Part shown: positions 42,130-51,576 of the stretch, one piece after another
Numbering within the stretch: the first letter of the stretch is position 1
Layout: every line of letters begins with the position of its first letter
NCBI GenBank assembly: GCA_023388995.1
Contig: JAEWFD010000045.1
Span: 62,001-126,000 of the forward strand
DNA: 64,000 nucleotides
Direction of reading: 5' to 3'
Origin: Bacillota bacterium
GTDB lineage: Bacteria > Bacillota_I > Bacilli_A > Erysipelotrichales > Erysipelotrichaceae
Position numbers and translations under genes: made by a program
The notes under the pieces: generated by a model
Database searches by the model: none
Told to the model about the DNA's origin: nothing
Seen by the model: only the letters and a program-made list of their open reading frames with translations

Positions 42130-43621
42130 CTTGGACCTTTCTGTCAAGAGCATGTGCCGTATTCCGTGCACCTTGTCCAAATACAGAAACCTGATTGATG
42201 CTCTGCTCACCCTTGTCCAATTTTGCAAGTTCGCTCTTTTTCACTAGATAGCCAGTGACGCGAACAACATCGCTGCTTTCCAAATATCCGCTGAAATAGC
42301 GCATTCCAGCTTTATGAGCACCTTTGATAATGTCCAGCAATGCTGCCGGGGAATTTTTCCAGGTTTCGTCAAACTTAAAGATATCACCAATCCCTGAAGG
42401 GAAGTATTTATGGAATTTTGTGGAATGCATGATTTGCTTCGGCATTGCAGGTTCCATGAAAACCGGAATCCGGCATCCCGGTGAATTGTCCATATTATCG
42501 GAATCAATTCCTACCTGGGCATGCAGAATATGATGATGATCAAATGCATCGCAATATTTTGTTTTATGAGAAAGAACCTGTTGTTCAAGTGCATCCATGA
42601 TACGGACACCTAGAGCATCACAGGCGTCATTATGTCCATAGCCTTTCTTCGGATCAGTTACACCCATCAATTGGTTGACACATTCGGCCATTCCAACAAC
42701 ACCAAACAATCCTACAAAACGATCTTGGTGGATGAAGCCTTCTTTCACTAAGAAGTTGCTCTTGAAAAAAGCACTTTTCTCAACAATAAATGCAATGCGG
42801 TCATCCATATGCTTCAACATCACATCGGTGTAATACGGCAAAATGCGATTGATAAAATCCTCGGCATCCTTTGCTTCTTTCGCCATGGTTGCCAATCTGA
42901 CCCGTGGCAGCGTAAATCCACCGCCGCCAATCAGCAAGCCGTTGTAGCAGCTTACTACGCTATATGGACGATTAGCAAAGTCTTTTAAGAACATCGGATT
43001 GTTCGCAAAGCTTGGTTTCGCTGTTTCCAGCATAACTGAAATGGCATGTTCTGCACTGCTGTTGGTTGTAATAGATTCATCATACAGCAAAGTTAGGTTG
43101 GGAATTGCCAGCTGCAATTCTCTCGTCAAGTCAAGAATAATTTCTCCAGCTTTGGTAATCTTCGGACCAAGATTTGCATGTACAAAAGAATCCGTCAATG
43201 TTCTGTCAATATGAATCAGGAATAGTTTCAAAGCTTTGCGCGCTTCTTCTTCATCCTTGATAAATGGTGCAAACAACTCGTCGAAATTTCCTAAATACAC
43301 CGGAAAAGTTGTAATCGATGGTACATGTTTATATAGAATCAATAAAGCGTTGGTAGCTTCCCAAATATCAGTCGGCTTTTCAATATTCAAAAAGCGGCTC
43401 CCTTGTTCCATCAGTACTGCATAATCCGGAGCAATGTAACGCGGGCGGTATGGCATAACACCTTCATTCAAATCGCAAATAATGCCCTTTTCTTTTGCGG
43501 CTAAAAAGGCTTCTGATTGCACCAATGTTGTGTCGGTACTTTCGCCCAACCCAGCCAAAGCCTTCAACTGCTGATCGTAGGTCAATGCTGTATTGCTGAT
43601 AATCTCAAATGCTTTGCTCAT
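42110..43621 (-). CDS. yjjI: YjjI-family glycyl radical enzyme
   Basis: Glycyl radical enzyme of unknown substrate, 503 aa, smaller than pyruvate-formate lyase. Start ATG 43619-43621 with AGGAGG upstream. The radical glycine lies in the C-terminal VVRVTGYLVKKSELAKLDKG, matching RVxGY of the superfamily. Candidate catalytic Cys in YSVVSCYNGLLIGGGG. Other marks: QVSVFGQGARNTAHALDRK at the C terminus. Its start overlaps the ftsK stop by a few bases, while the activase follows immediately. It is near the nucleoside importer genes. Confidence 0.92.
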   Translation of the reverse strand: MSKAFEIISNTALTYDQQLKALAGLGESTDTTLVQSEAFLAAKEKGIICDLNEGVMPYRPRYIAPDYAVLMEQGSRFLNIEKPTDIWEATNALLILYKHVPSITTFPVYLGNFDELFAPFIKDEEEARKALKLFLIHIDRTLTDSFVHANLGPKITKAGEIILDLTRELQLAIPNLTLLYDESITTNSSAEHAISVMLETAKPSFANNPMFLKDFANRPYSVVSCYNGLLIGGGGFTLPRVRLATMAKEAKDAEDFINRILPYYTDVMLKHMDDRIAFIVEKSAFFKSNFLVKEGFIHQDRFVGLFGVVGMAECVNQLMGVTDPKKGYGHNDACDALGVRIMDALEQQVLSHKTKYCDAFDHHHILHAQVGIDSDNMDNSPGCRIPVFMEPAMPKQIMHSTKFHKYFPSGIGDIFKFDETWKNSPAALLDIIKGAHKAGMRYFSGYLESSDVVRVTGYLVKKSELAKLDKGEQSINQVSVFGQGARNTAHALDRKVQDEESRH

Positions 43622-43622
43622 A

Positions 43623-45869
43623 TTAATCCTCCTCTTCTGATTGTGATCCTTTGACATACACCTCGCGGGGCTTGCTGCCAATATTCGGGCCAATGATACT
43701 GTTTTCTTCCAGTAAATCTATAATTCTGGCAGCTCGGTTATATCCTATGCCAAACCTGCGCTGCAACAATGAAGTGCTTGCTTTTTGGGTTTGAATCACA
43801 AATTCCTTTGCTTCCGGATATAGTGCATCCTTTTCTGCCGCTTCTTCTCTTTCCCCTGTCGGGCAAGAAGGAGGCTGGAAGGTTTTATCATACACCGGTT
43901 TTGCCTGCGACTTGGCGTATTCACAAATAGAAGCAACTTCCTGGTCGGAAACATAGACCCCTTGAATGCGTGTTGCGCTTGGTTCTCCAATAGGAATATA
44001 CAACATATCTCCATATCCTAGCAAGCGTTCTGCTCCGGTTTGATCCAGGATCGTCCTTGAATCAACGGCAGAACTTACAGCAAACGCAATACGTGACGGA
44101 ATGTTGGCTTTGATGATACCGGTAATGACATCCACCGATGGGCGCTGAGTAGCAACAATCAAATGGATGCCGGCAGCACGCGCCAGCTGGGTAATACGCT
44201 GAATGCTTGCTTCCACTTCCTTGGCCGCAACCATCATCAAGTCTGCAAGCTCATCGATAATCACAACAATATACGGCAACGGCTTACGAGAATCGCCAAA
44301 GCCATTGATATACACTTTTTCATTATAGGATGCTATGTTCCGAACCCCTGCTTCCGAAAACAGTTCATAGCGTCCTTCCATCATCTCAACCACCACTTTT
44401 AAGCCGTTGGCTGCTTCTTTCGCATCATTGATGACCGGTGTCAAAAGGTGCGGAATACCATGGTAAGCAGTAAACTCAACACGCTTCGGATCAACCAGCA
44501 CCAATTTCACTTCCTGCGGCGTACAGCGCATTAAAAGTGATGTAATCATGGCATTCATGCAAACAGATTTCCCGCTTCCGGTAGCACCCGCTACCAGTAA
44601 ATGCGGCATTTTATCCAATTCGCCGTAAATAGGCTGCCCCATAATATTCTTTCCAAGTGCCACCAATAATTTCTTACTAGCTAGATTGGTCGGAATATTG
44701 ACAAGCAATTCATGCATTTTAACGATGGTGCTCTCCGCATTCGGAATTTCAATGCCCACCGCTGATTTTCCCGGAATTGGCGCCTCAATCCGTATATCTT
44801 TCGCAGCTAAAGCCATCTTGATGTCATCTTGCAGCGAAGCAATCCTGCTCACCCGCACACCGCTTTCCGGCTTGATTTCAAACTTAGTAACACTTGGTCC
44901 GATATGCGTATCTGTCAACGAAGATGCAATCCCGAACTGCGATAATATCTCTACAACCCGCTGCCCGTTTGCTTTCGCATTCGCCGCATTGGCTTTGGAA
45001 CCATTCTTGGCAGAAGATACTTCCAGCAACGACATCTTTGGCAGCTCATATGGTTTTCCATCACTATCGTCATGGACCGCAGGAATCACCCGTTCAACCA
45101 CTTCCGGCTTAGTTTCTTCCGGTTCTACGATATGAATTGTGGTTGGTTTTGGTTCATCCTCCAATTCAAAAGCAAAAAATGGTTTACCATGAGATTTAAT
45201 ATCATCTTCCTCAAAGTCAAATAACTTTGCTTTGCTTTTTTCCTTAGCTTTTTCTTTCTTTTTGCGTGAATCATCATCCATCTTTCCTTCCATATATTGC
45301 ATAGGAATCTGAATGAAGGAACGCACTTTACCAAGAAGATCACGGAATTTCTTTTGATCAAACAGCAATAGCACACTAAGCAGCGTTAACGCTCCAATCA
45401 CAATATAGGTACCAATACGGGCAAACAGCAAGGAAGTTAAGGAGTACAGAAAGTTTCCGATAATACCTCCCTTGGCCGCAATTTCGCCATCTAAAATTTC
45501 ACTGGTTTCTTTCAAAAAATTGGACAATGTCTGAAAACCCACCAAATTGGGATCATCCGGTATAGCACTCCATAAAATCCATGCCAGCAAAATAACGAAA
45601 AGGGACATCATCGTCCGCGATGCCCAATTCGGTACTTTTCTTTTCCAAAGCAACACAATTCCTAATGCCAATAACACCCCGTAAATAACACCATACAATG
45701 TACCTACCAAATACTGCATTGCAATACTGAGAAAACTGCCAACTACTCCCAGCCGCATCATGCCGATCAACGACAGAACAATCACGATGAGAGCATACAA
45801 ATACAAGAGGATGTCTTGCTCCAGCTTTGATTTTTTGGGTTTCCCTTGTCGTTTCTTTACTTTAGCCAA
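43623..45869 (-). CDS. ftsK: DNA translocase FtsK/SpoIIIE
   Basis: Septal ATP-driven double-stranded DNA pump that clears chromosome from the closing septum and, as SpoIIIE, fills the forespore. 748 aa: four N-terminal membrane segments (residues about 20-180), a charged linker, the alpha/beta motor with Walker A VAGATGSGKSVCMNAMITSL and DELADLMMVA, and the C-terminal gamma winged helix (TSLLQRRFGIGYNRAARIID). Start is TTG at 45867-45869 with GGGAGGGG upstream. It follows the RNase J2-like gene by 18 bp. Which of FtsK or SpoIIIE it is cannot be told from this window. Confidence 0.94.
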   Translation of the reverse strand: MAKVKKRQGKPKKSKLEQDILLYLYALIVIVLSLIGMMRLGVVGSFLSIAMQYLVGTLYGVIYGVLLALGIVLLWKRKVPNWASRTMMSLFVILLAWILWSAIPDDPNLVGFQTLSNFLKETSEILDGEIAAKGGIIGNFLYSLTSLLFARIGTYIVIGALTLLSVLLLFDQKKFRDLLGKVRSFIQIPMQYMEGKMDDDSRKKKEKAKEKSKAKLFDFEEDDIKSHGKPFFAFELEDEPKPTTIHIVEPEETKPEVVERVIPAVHDDSDGKPYELPKMSLLEVSSAKNGSKANAANAKANGQRVVEILSQFGIASSLTDTHIGPSVTKFEIKPESGVRVSRIASLQDDIKMALAAKDIRIEAPIPGKSAVGIEIPNAESTIVKMHELLVNIPTNLASKKLLVALGKNIMGQPIYGELDKMPHLLVAGATGSGKSVCMNAMITSLLMRCTPQEVKLVLVDPKRVEFTAYHGIPHLLTPVINDAKEAANGLKVVVEMMEGRYELFSEAGVRNIASYNEKVYINGFGDSRKPLPYIVVIIDELADLMMVAAKEVEASIQRITQLARAAGIHLIVATQRPSVDVITGIIKANIPSRIAFAVSSAVDSRTILDQTGAERLLGYGDMLYIPIGEPSATRIQGVYVSDQEVASICEYAKSQAKPVYDKTFQPPSCPTGEREEAAEKDALYPEAKEFVIQTQKASTSLLQRRFGIGYNRAARIIDLLEENSIIGPNIGSKPREVYVKGSQSEEED

Positions 45870-45887
45870 AACGAACCCCTCCCACTT

Positions 45888-47546
45888 TTACAAGTTAATT
45901 TCGATAATAGACGGCAAGATCATTGGACGCTTGCCCGTTTCTTTCAGCACATACTTTTGAATTTTTTCTTTTGCATCCATTCGACATGCCATATTTTCAT
46001 ATTGTTTTTTGCTGACTGCATCCACAATCGTATCTTCCATCAGCTGCGAAATAGAACTTACAATATGATCCGCATCCTTCAGATAGATAAAACCGCGCAT
46101 CTGCACATCCGGTCCGCCGACCACTTGCTTCGTCTTGAAGTCAATGACAACACCTACAATAATCGCACCATCAGTAGATAGCTGCTCGCGATCTTTAATG
46201 ACATAACCCGATAAATCCCATTCATCGCTGCCATCAATCAAGACTTCGCCAACCGGTACACTTTGCGCCGTTGACTTCAGGACACTCTTATCAAATGATG
46301 CAACTTGGCCATTGTCAAGAACAATGATGCGATCTGGCGTATAACCCATAGAAGTGGCGATATTCGCATTTTCAATCAGCTGGCGGTATTCACCCTTAAT
46401 TGGCAAATAGTAGCGCGGTTTCAGCAAATAGATCATCATCTTCAGATCTTCCTGCGATGCATGCATGGAATATACTTGTTTTGGTGACAAGGTTACAATT
46501 TTTGCCCCCGTCTTATACAGTTCATTTTCCATGATCCCTGCTTCTTTTTCCGTTCCCGGAACAATCGGCGAGGCAATAATTACGGTATCACGGTCTGTAA
46601 ACTCCAAAACATCCTCTTCATTGAACGCAATTTTATGCATCAAGCGGAAAATATTCGGCCCGCTCGCGGAAATAATCACGACAACATCTTCATCCTCATT
46701 CGAAAATTTCGCAGGGTCCAACAACAGGTTGTTCGGAATCACAAAGTGTCCCATCTGGACAACTTTATCCAGCATTTTCTTGAGTTCATCGCCATAAATC
46801 ACAACTCGCTTCTTATAGCGGATAGCGAGTGTCAGCACTTCCATTGCACGATATAAGTTCTGGGCATAAACAGAAATAATCAGCCGCCCGTCACAATTCT
46901 CAAAATAAGGTTCAATCGTTTCTTTAATGCGATGCAGCGGTGCGGTATGACCCTTACGTCCTGCACCCACTGATTCAGAAAGCAAGCACAACACATTGTG
47001 ATTGCCGATTTCCGCAATTTTAGAGATATCACAGGAAAATGCTTCATCCCGCGCGTCATAATCTACAATAAATTCACCCATATACACAATATAGCCTTGC
47101 GATGTATGGATAGCCAAACCAAAACTTTCGCCAACGGAATGCGTTGTAGCGAATGTCTGGAAGCTGGTATTGCCGATTGTCAGTTTAGCACTTCTTTTAA
47201 TCTTCTTGATTGTAGGGCGTTTAATCCCATGTGCTGAAAGCATACCTTGGATAATCAATGCATTCAGCGGTGTTGTATAAATCGGGATATCAATTTGCTT
47301 GAGTAAATACGGCAATGCTGCCATTGCATCATCGTGAGCATGAGAAATAAAGATACCTTGAATCCGCTCTTTATTCTCAATTAAATATGAAAAATCAGGA
47401 ATCACAAACTCAATACCTAATTGTGATGATTCCGGATATTTAATTCCTGCTTCTATGATAAAAATCTCATTTTCGATTTCCACGACATACATATTTTTGC
47501 CATCTTCGTCTAATCCTCCCAACGCAAAAATACGAACTTTTTCCAT
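45888..47546 (-). CDS. rnjB: Ribonuclease J2-like metallo-beta-lactamase protein
   Basis: RNase J family protein in mRNA decay and rRNA maturation. Start ATG 47544-47546 with GAAGGAGG upstream; 552 aa. The beta-lactamase metal motif reads SHAHDDAMAALPYLL: the catalytic HxHxDH lacks its last His, as in Bacillus RNase J2 (HGHADA by memory), so activity is probably weak and it likely works in complex with a J1 elsewhere. Other marks: beta-CASP ISVYAQNLYRAMEV, LLKPRYYLPIKGEYRQL and the C-terminal domain. It starts an rnjB-ftsK-yjjI-yjjW transcript. Confidence 0.92.
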   Translation of the reverse strand: MEKVRIFALGGLDEDGKNMYVVEIENEIFIIEAGIKYPESSQLGIEFVIPDFSYLIENKERIQGIFISHAHDDAMAALPYLLKQIDIPIYTTPLNALIIQGMLSAHGIKRPTIKKIKRSAKLTIGNTSFQTFATTHSVGESFGLAIHTSQGYIVYMGEFIVDYDARDEAFSCDISKIAEIGNHNVLCLLSESVGAGRKGHTAPLHRIKETIEPYFENCDGRLIISVYAQNLYRAMEVLTLAIRYKKRVVIYGDELKKMLDKVVQMGHFVIPNNLLLDPAKFSNEDEDVVVIISASGPNIFRLMHKIAFNEEDVLEFTDRDTVIIASPIVPGTEKEAGIMENELYKTGAKIVTLSPKQVYSMHASQEDLKMMIYLLKPRYYLPIKGEYRQLIENANIATSMGYTPDRIIVLDNGQVASFDKSVLKSTAQSVPVGEVLIDGSDEWDLSGYVIKDREQLSTDGAIIVGVVIDFKTKQVVGGPDVQMRGFIYLKDADHIVSSISQLMEDTIVDAVSKKQYENMACRMDAKEKIQKYVLKETGKRPMILPSIIEINL

Positions 47547-47580
47547 TCTATTTCCTCCTTCAGTTTCATTACTAGAAGCT

Positions 47581-47609
47581 ATTATATCGTATCCCACTGC
47601 GGATAACAA
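47581..47609 (-). promoter_or_regulatory. Sigma-A promoter of the RNase J2-like gene
   Basis: TTGTTA (47604-47609), 17-bp spacer, TATAAT (47581-47586) on the minus strand. Confidence 0.75.
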
Positions 47610-47796
47610 TAGTGCAACAAACACCTAATAATTCGTTTTCTCTTTTCTTATTATATACCAATTTTACGGCTTACGCAAAAGTTTCGCTATCGTCTTCAAC
47701 GGATGACAGCTAAAAAGCGAGAATCAAGCCGCTTGCAGTAAATGAAACTTCCGCTTTTGATATCGATTCTGTCAAAGCCGTAAATATTTGCCTATA

Positions 47797-47829
47797 GAAA
47801 AACTGCACAGCAGATCCTGCCATGCAGTC
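47797..47829 (-). terminator. Terminator of the trehalose operon
   Basis: ACTGCATGGCAG ... CTGCTGTGCAGT imperfect stem with a GATC-containing loop and five T on the minus strand, immediately after the IIA gene. Confidence 0.72.
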
Positions 47830-47833
47830 CATA

Positions 47834-48301
47834 TTATTTTTTATAGCTCACAATCCCGGTTTCCTTTGCTTCTATGCTGCGGCCTTCGGTAAAAGACACT
47901 GCTTCTCCACTTGTAAACAAGATCGGACAAACGGTATGCTTTCCTGCTTGCTGTATTGCTTGCAAGTCCATTTCACATAGAAGATCCCCTTGCTTTACCT
48001 TATCCCCCTGAACAACAACAGAGCGAAACCCTGCACCTTGCAATTCCACGGTATCAATTCCCAAATGAAGCAGCAGTTCGATGCCATCTTTGGTCTGTAT
48101 GCCATAGGCATGCTTTGTCGGGAAGACAACGGATAACGTACCTGACAGTGGTGCATACACCTTTCCATCTGCCGGTTCAATCGCAAATCCGTCACCTAGC
48201 AGTTTTTGACTAAATACTTGATCCGGCACTTGTCCCAGCGGAACCAGTTTGCCGGCCATGGGAGAACCAAATTCTTCCTTATTGCGCTGAAAAAACTTCA
48301 T
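47834..48301 (-). CDS. PTS EIIA(Glc)-type component
   Basis: Free-standing glucose-type IIA phosphocarrier, 155 aa. Landmarks: GSPMAGKLVPLGQVPDQVFS, DGKVYAPLSGTLSVVFPTKH and the phospho-His in GIELLLHLGIDTVELQGAGF. Trehalose EIIBC in this operon has no IIA domain, so this protein likely supplies phosphate to it. RBS GGAGGAA. Last gene of treP-treA-IIA. Confidence 0.93.
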   Translation of the reverse strand: MKFFQRNKEEFGSPMAGKLVPLGQVPDQVFSQKLLGDGFAIEPADGKVYAPLSGTLSVVFPTKHAYGIQTKDGIELLLHLGIDTVELQGAGFRSVVVQGDKVKQGDLLCEMDLQAIQQAGKHTVCPILFTSGEAVSFTEGRSIEAKETGIVSYKK

Positions 48302-48303
48302 GC

Positions 48304-49953
48304 TTATTCCTCCTTCAGATATACCAAAGATTCAAAGGGAAGCAGCTCCATCCTTGCGGAAATTGGTTTGGATGCATAGTTCCAAAGCTGGCATGCAAAT
48401 CCATTGTACTCCTTTGGCAGCACAATTGTTGTTTTTTCCGGATAAAAATTGTTGATAACCAGCAATGTTCCAGTTGGAGCAACTCTTTCGTATGCAAACA
48501 CCTGCGGATGCTCCTCTAAAATCATTTGAAACATACCTTCTTGAATAATAGCAGATTTCTTGCGAAATGCAATCAATGATTGGTAATGATGATAAACCGA
48601 TTCAGGATCATCCAAAGCCTGTTCCACATTGATCTGACGATAATTGGAATTCACTGAAATCCAAGGCATACTGGTACTAAATCCAGCATACGCACTTTGA
48701 TCCCACTGCATCGGTGTTCGGGCATTATCCCGGGAACGGGCAGCCAGAATTTGCAAAATTGATTCTTTATCCAACCCTTGATCTGCCAAAATCCGGTAGT
48801 AATTCAATGACTCTACATCACGGTAATCTTCTACTTGATGGAAGTTGGCATTGGTCATGCCAATTTCTTCGCCTTGGTAAATATACGGGGTTCCCCGCAG
48901 CATGTGAACGGCTGTCGCCAGCATTTTAGCCGCCGGGATGCGGTAGATACCTTCATCCCCAAACCGGCTGACGATGCGCGGTTGATCATGATTGCACCAG
49001 AAGACAGCACTCCAGCCATCTGCTTTCTGCATCTCTGTTTGCCAACGCGCCAGCAGCTGCTTGAGTTCCTGGAATGCCACCGGCATCAAACTCCATTTAT
49101 CGCCATTTTTATAGTCGACTTTCAAATGATGGAAGTTAAATACCATCGAAAGCTCTTTTTCCTGCGGATTGGAATAGCGAATACACTCCTCGATGGTTGT
49201 GGACGACATTTCACCAACGGTGATAATATCTTCATGCTTTCCGAAGGTATGCTCATGAAGTTCTTGCAAGTACTGATGAATGTGGGGGCCATCGGTGTAA
49301 AAACGACGGCCATCTCCTTGATCATCATCTGCAAATACCTCCGGCTTGGAAATCAGATTCATTACGTCCAGACGAAACCCCTTGATTCCTTTGTCGATCC
49401 AGAAATTGACAACTTTGTAAATCTCCTGTCTTACTTCTGCATTATCCCAGTTCAAATCCGCTTGGGTTTTGTCAAATAAATGCAGATAATATTCGCCCAG
49501 TTCTTCTACATACTCCCAGCTGGAACCGCCGAATTTCGATTGCCAGTTGGTCGGCGGCAAGCCATCTTTTCCTTTCTTGAAAAAGTAAAAGTTTTTATAA
49601 TATGCATCATTCTGCAGCGCTTTTTGGAACCACTCATGTTTCGTAGAGGTGTGATTAAATGCCAAATCCAGCATAATCTTGATTTTTCTTTTTGCAGCTT
49701 CTTGAATCAGCAGCTCCATATCCGCCATAGTGCCATACATGGGATCAATTTGATAATAATCCGCAATATCATAGCCATTATCCTCTTGAGGTGAAAGATA
49801 AATGGGATTCAGCCAAATATAATCGACTCCTAAATTTTCTAAATACGCTAACTTCTTGATAATCCCCAATATATCACCAAATCCGTCTCCGTTTCGATCA
49901 TGAAATGATTTCGGATAAATCTGGTACACCACAACATCTTTCCACTGATTCAT
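48304..49953 (-). CDS. treA: Alpha,alpha-phosphotrehalase (trehalose-6-phosphate hydrolase)
   Basis: GH13 hydrolase that splits trehalose-6-phosphate to glucose and glucose-6-phosphate in the cytosol. 549 aa. GH13 regions are visible: DLAFNHTSTKHEWF (I), GFRLDVMNLISKPE (II, nucleophile Asp), IITVGEMSSTTIEE (III, acid/base Glu) and VFWCNHDQPRIVSRFGDE (IV). The N terminus WKDVVVYQIYPKSFHDRNGD is typical of TreA/TreC. It lies 8 bp from treP. Oligo-1,6-glucosidase is the nearest alternative, but the PTS context favours phosphotrehalase. Confidence 0.93.
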   Translation of the reverse strand: MNQWKDVVVYQIYPKSFHDRNGDGFGDILGIIKKLAYLENLGVDYIWLNPIYLSPQEDNGYDIADYYQIDPMYGTMADMELLIQEAAKRKIKIMLDLAFNHTSTKHEWFQKALQNDAYYKNFYFFKKGKDGLPPTNWQSKFGGSSWEYVEELGEYYLHLFDKTQADLNWDNAEVRQEIYKVVNFWIDKGIKGFRLDVMNLISKPEVFADDDQGDGRRFYTDGPHIHQYLQELHEHTFGKHEDIITVGEMSSTTIEECIRYSNPQEKELSMVFNFHHLKVDYKNGDKWSLMPVAFQELKQLLARWQTEMQKADGWSAVFWCNHDQPRIVSRFGDEGIYRIPAAKMLATAVHMLRGTPYIYQGEEIGMTNANFHQVEDYRDVESLNYYRILADQGLDKESILQILAARSRDNARTPMQWDQSAYAGFSTSMPWISVNSNYRQINVEQALDDPESVYHHYQSLIAFRKKSAIIQEGMFQMILEEHPQVFAYERVAPTGTLLVINNFYPEKTTIVLPKEYNGFACQLWNYASKPISARMELLPFESLVYLKEE

Positions 49954-49960
49954 ACAACAA

Positions 49961-51391
49961 CTATCCTTCTAGTTCCGCAATTTTTTTCTTTCCGATTACA
50001 TAAGTTAAGCCAAATGGAACAACAATGGCAATCAGCATAGCAACAGCAAACATTGGAATATGCTGCGCTTGAATCGACAGAATGCCCGGAATTCCGCCAA
50101 CTCCGATCGAGTTAGCCATAACACCGGTCGCAACAGATAACGTACCCGCAATGCAAGAACCCGCAAGGGCGGCTACAAATGGGAACAAATATTTCAAATT
50201 CACACCAAACATAGCTGGTTCTGTTACTCCCAGATAACAGGAAATCATGGACGGCAAGTTTACTTGTTTCGCACGATCATTCTTGCGCTGCAAGAAGTAC
50301 ATCGCCAAAACTGCAGATCCTTGCGCAATATTCGAAAGAGCTATCATCGGCCAAAGAATCGTTCCGCCAAATTCACTCATCAACTGCAAGTCAATCGCAT
50401 TGGTCATATGATGCAAGCCGGTAATAACAAGCGGGGCATAGAAGAAGCCAAATACCGCTGCAAACAAACCGCCAAAAGAAGAAGTTAAGCCGCTGTATAC
50501 AACATTGGAAATCCATGAACCGATTACCCAGCCAATTGGCCCTACCACAATGTGCGCAATTAATACCGCCGGAACAAGCGCCATAAATGGAACAACGATC
50601 ATCGAAATTGACTGCGGTGTTACTTTGCGGAAGAAACGTTCTAAATAAGCTAGCACAAAGCCTGCCAACATTGCCGGAATGACTTGTGCCTGATAGCCCA
50701 CCATGGCAATTTTAGTAAAGCCAAAATCCCAAACCGGAGGAGTTCCGCCACCGGACATGCCATACGCATTTAACAATTGCGGGGAAACCAAGCAAATACC
50801 AAGAACAATCCCCAAGATTTGGGTTGTTCCCATTTTGCGCGTAATGGACCATGTGATTCCTACCGGCAGATAATGGAAGATCGCCTCGCCGATCAGCCAT
50901 AGGAAATGATGTGTTCCTGCCCAAAATTGCGAGACTTCTGTCAAACTTTTGGTTCCGTTTTCCAACAGCTTGATATCACCGATCACGTTTCGGAAACCGA
51001 GAATCAAACCCCCAACTACGATCGCCGGAATTAACGGAGCAAATATTTCTGAAAGATTGGTTACCAGACTTTGCAGCCAATTCATGTTGCCTTTGGCAGC
51101 TGCTTTCAAATCCTCTTTGCTAACCCCTTCAACTCCTGCTATAGACACAAATTCATTATAAAATGTTGAAACTTCGTTTCCGATGATAACTTGGAATTGT
51201 CCCGATTGGGTAAACGTTCCTTTTACGGAACCGATACTCTCAATTTGCTTGATATCTGCTTTCGCAGGGTCTACCAAAACAAAACGCATCCGGGTAACAC
51301 AGTGTGATACGGCGCTGATGTTCTCTTTGCCTCCAACGTATTGAAGCAGTAGTGTAGCATCTTGTGTGAATTTACTCATCACTTTACTCAT
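49961..51391 (-). CDS. treP: PTS trehalose transporter subunit EIIBC
   Basis: Membrane permease that imports and phosphorylates trehalose. Start ATG 51389-51391 with AAAGGAG upstream; 476 aa. IIB domain with the phospho-Cys in ISAVSHCVTRMRFVLVDPAK, then an IIC domain of about ten membrane segments (AGTHHFLWLIGEAIFHYLPV, TPPVWDFGFTKIAMVGYQAQ). It has no IIA domain. Transcription is set by a promoter flanked by paired operators and a cre site, so trehalose induction and CcpA repression are expected. Confidence 0.93.
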   Translation of the reverse strand: MSKVMSKFTQDATLLLQYVGGKENISAVSHCVTRMRFVLVDPAKADIKQIESIGSVKGTFTQSGQFQVIIGNEVSTFYNEFVSIAGVEGVSKEDLKAAAKGNMNWLQSLVTNLSEIFAPLIPAIVVGGLILGFRNVIGDIKLLENGTKSLTEVSQFWAGTHHFLWLIGEAIFHYLPVGITWSITRKMGTTQILGIVLGICLVSPQLLNAYGMSGGGTPPVWDFGFTKIAMVGYQAQVIPAMLAGFVLAYLERFFRKVTPQSISMIVVPFMALVPAVLIAHIVVGPIGWVIGSWISNVVYSGLTSSFGGLFAAVFGFFYAPLVITGLHHMTNAIDLQLMSEFGGTILWPMIALSNIAQGSAVLAMYFLQRKNDRAKQVNLPSMISCYLGVTEPAMFGVNLKYLFPFVAALAGSCIAGTLSVATGVMANSIGVGGIPGILSIQAQHIPMFAVAMLIAIVVPFGLTYVIGKKKIAELEG

Positions 51392-51447
51392 AACTTCTCC
51401 TTTCGATCTTAACTGATCCCTTTCCCTTGAACCCATGTCTCGCGATA

Positions 51448-51463
51448 ACATATACGTACAAGT
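51448..51463. promoter_or_regulatory. Trehalose operator O2 (downstream)
   Basis: ACATATACGTACAAGT, a perfect inverted copy of operator O1, 14 bp away. It lies between the predicted transcription start and treP; likely bound by the adjacent GntR repressor. Confidence 0.75.
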
Positions 51464-51471
51464 ACAAAATT

Positions 51472-51500
51472 AGTTTAACTTGTACGTATATGTTTGTCAA
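51472..51500 (-). promoter_or_regulatory. Sigma-A promoter of treP
   Basis: TTGACA (51495-51500), 17-bp spacer, TAAACT (51472-51477) on the minus strand. The spacer is almost entirely filled by operator O1. Confidence 0.8.
51478..51493. promoter_or_regulatory. Trehalose operator O1 (in promoter spacer)
   Basis: ACTTGTACGTATATGT between -35 and -10 of treP. Occupation would block RNA polymerase. Confidence 0.75.
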
Positions 51501-51507
51501 CTGTTTT

Positions 51508-51522
51508 TGATAGCGTTTCCAT
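51508..51522 (-). promoter_or_regulatory. cre site (CcpA) upstream of treP
   Basis: Minus strand ATGGAAACGCTATCA fits the cre consensus WTGNAANCGNWNNCW at every defined base. It lies just upstream of the -35. Confidence 0.82.
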
Positions 51523-51551
51523 TTATTTTTGCATGAAGTTCATTTTATATG

Positions 51552-51575
51552 AAAAAATTCTCTTTTCAGAGAATT
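51552..51575 (-). terminator. Terminator after treR
   Basis: AATTCTCT-GAAA-AGAGAATT followed by a T run on the minus strand, directly after the treR stop, so treR and treP are separate transcripts. Confidence 0.85.
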
Positions 51576-51576
51576 C

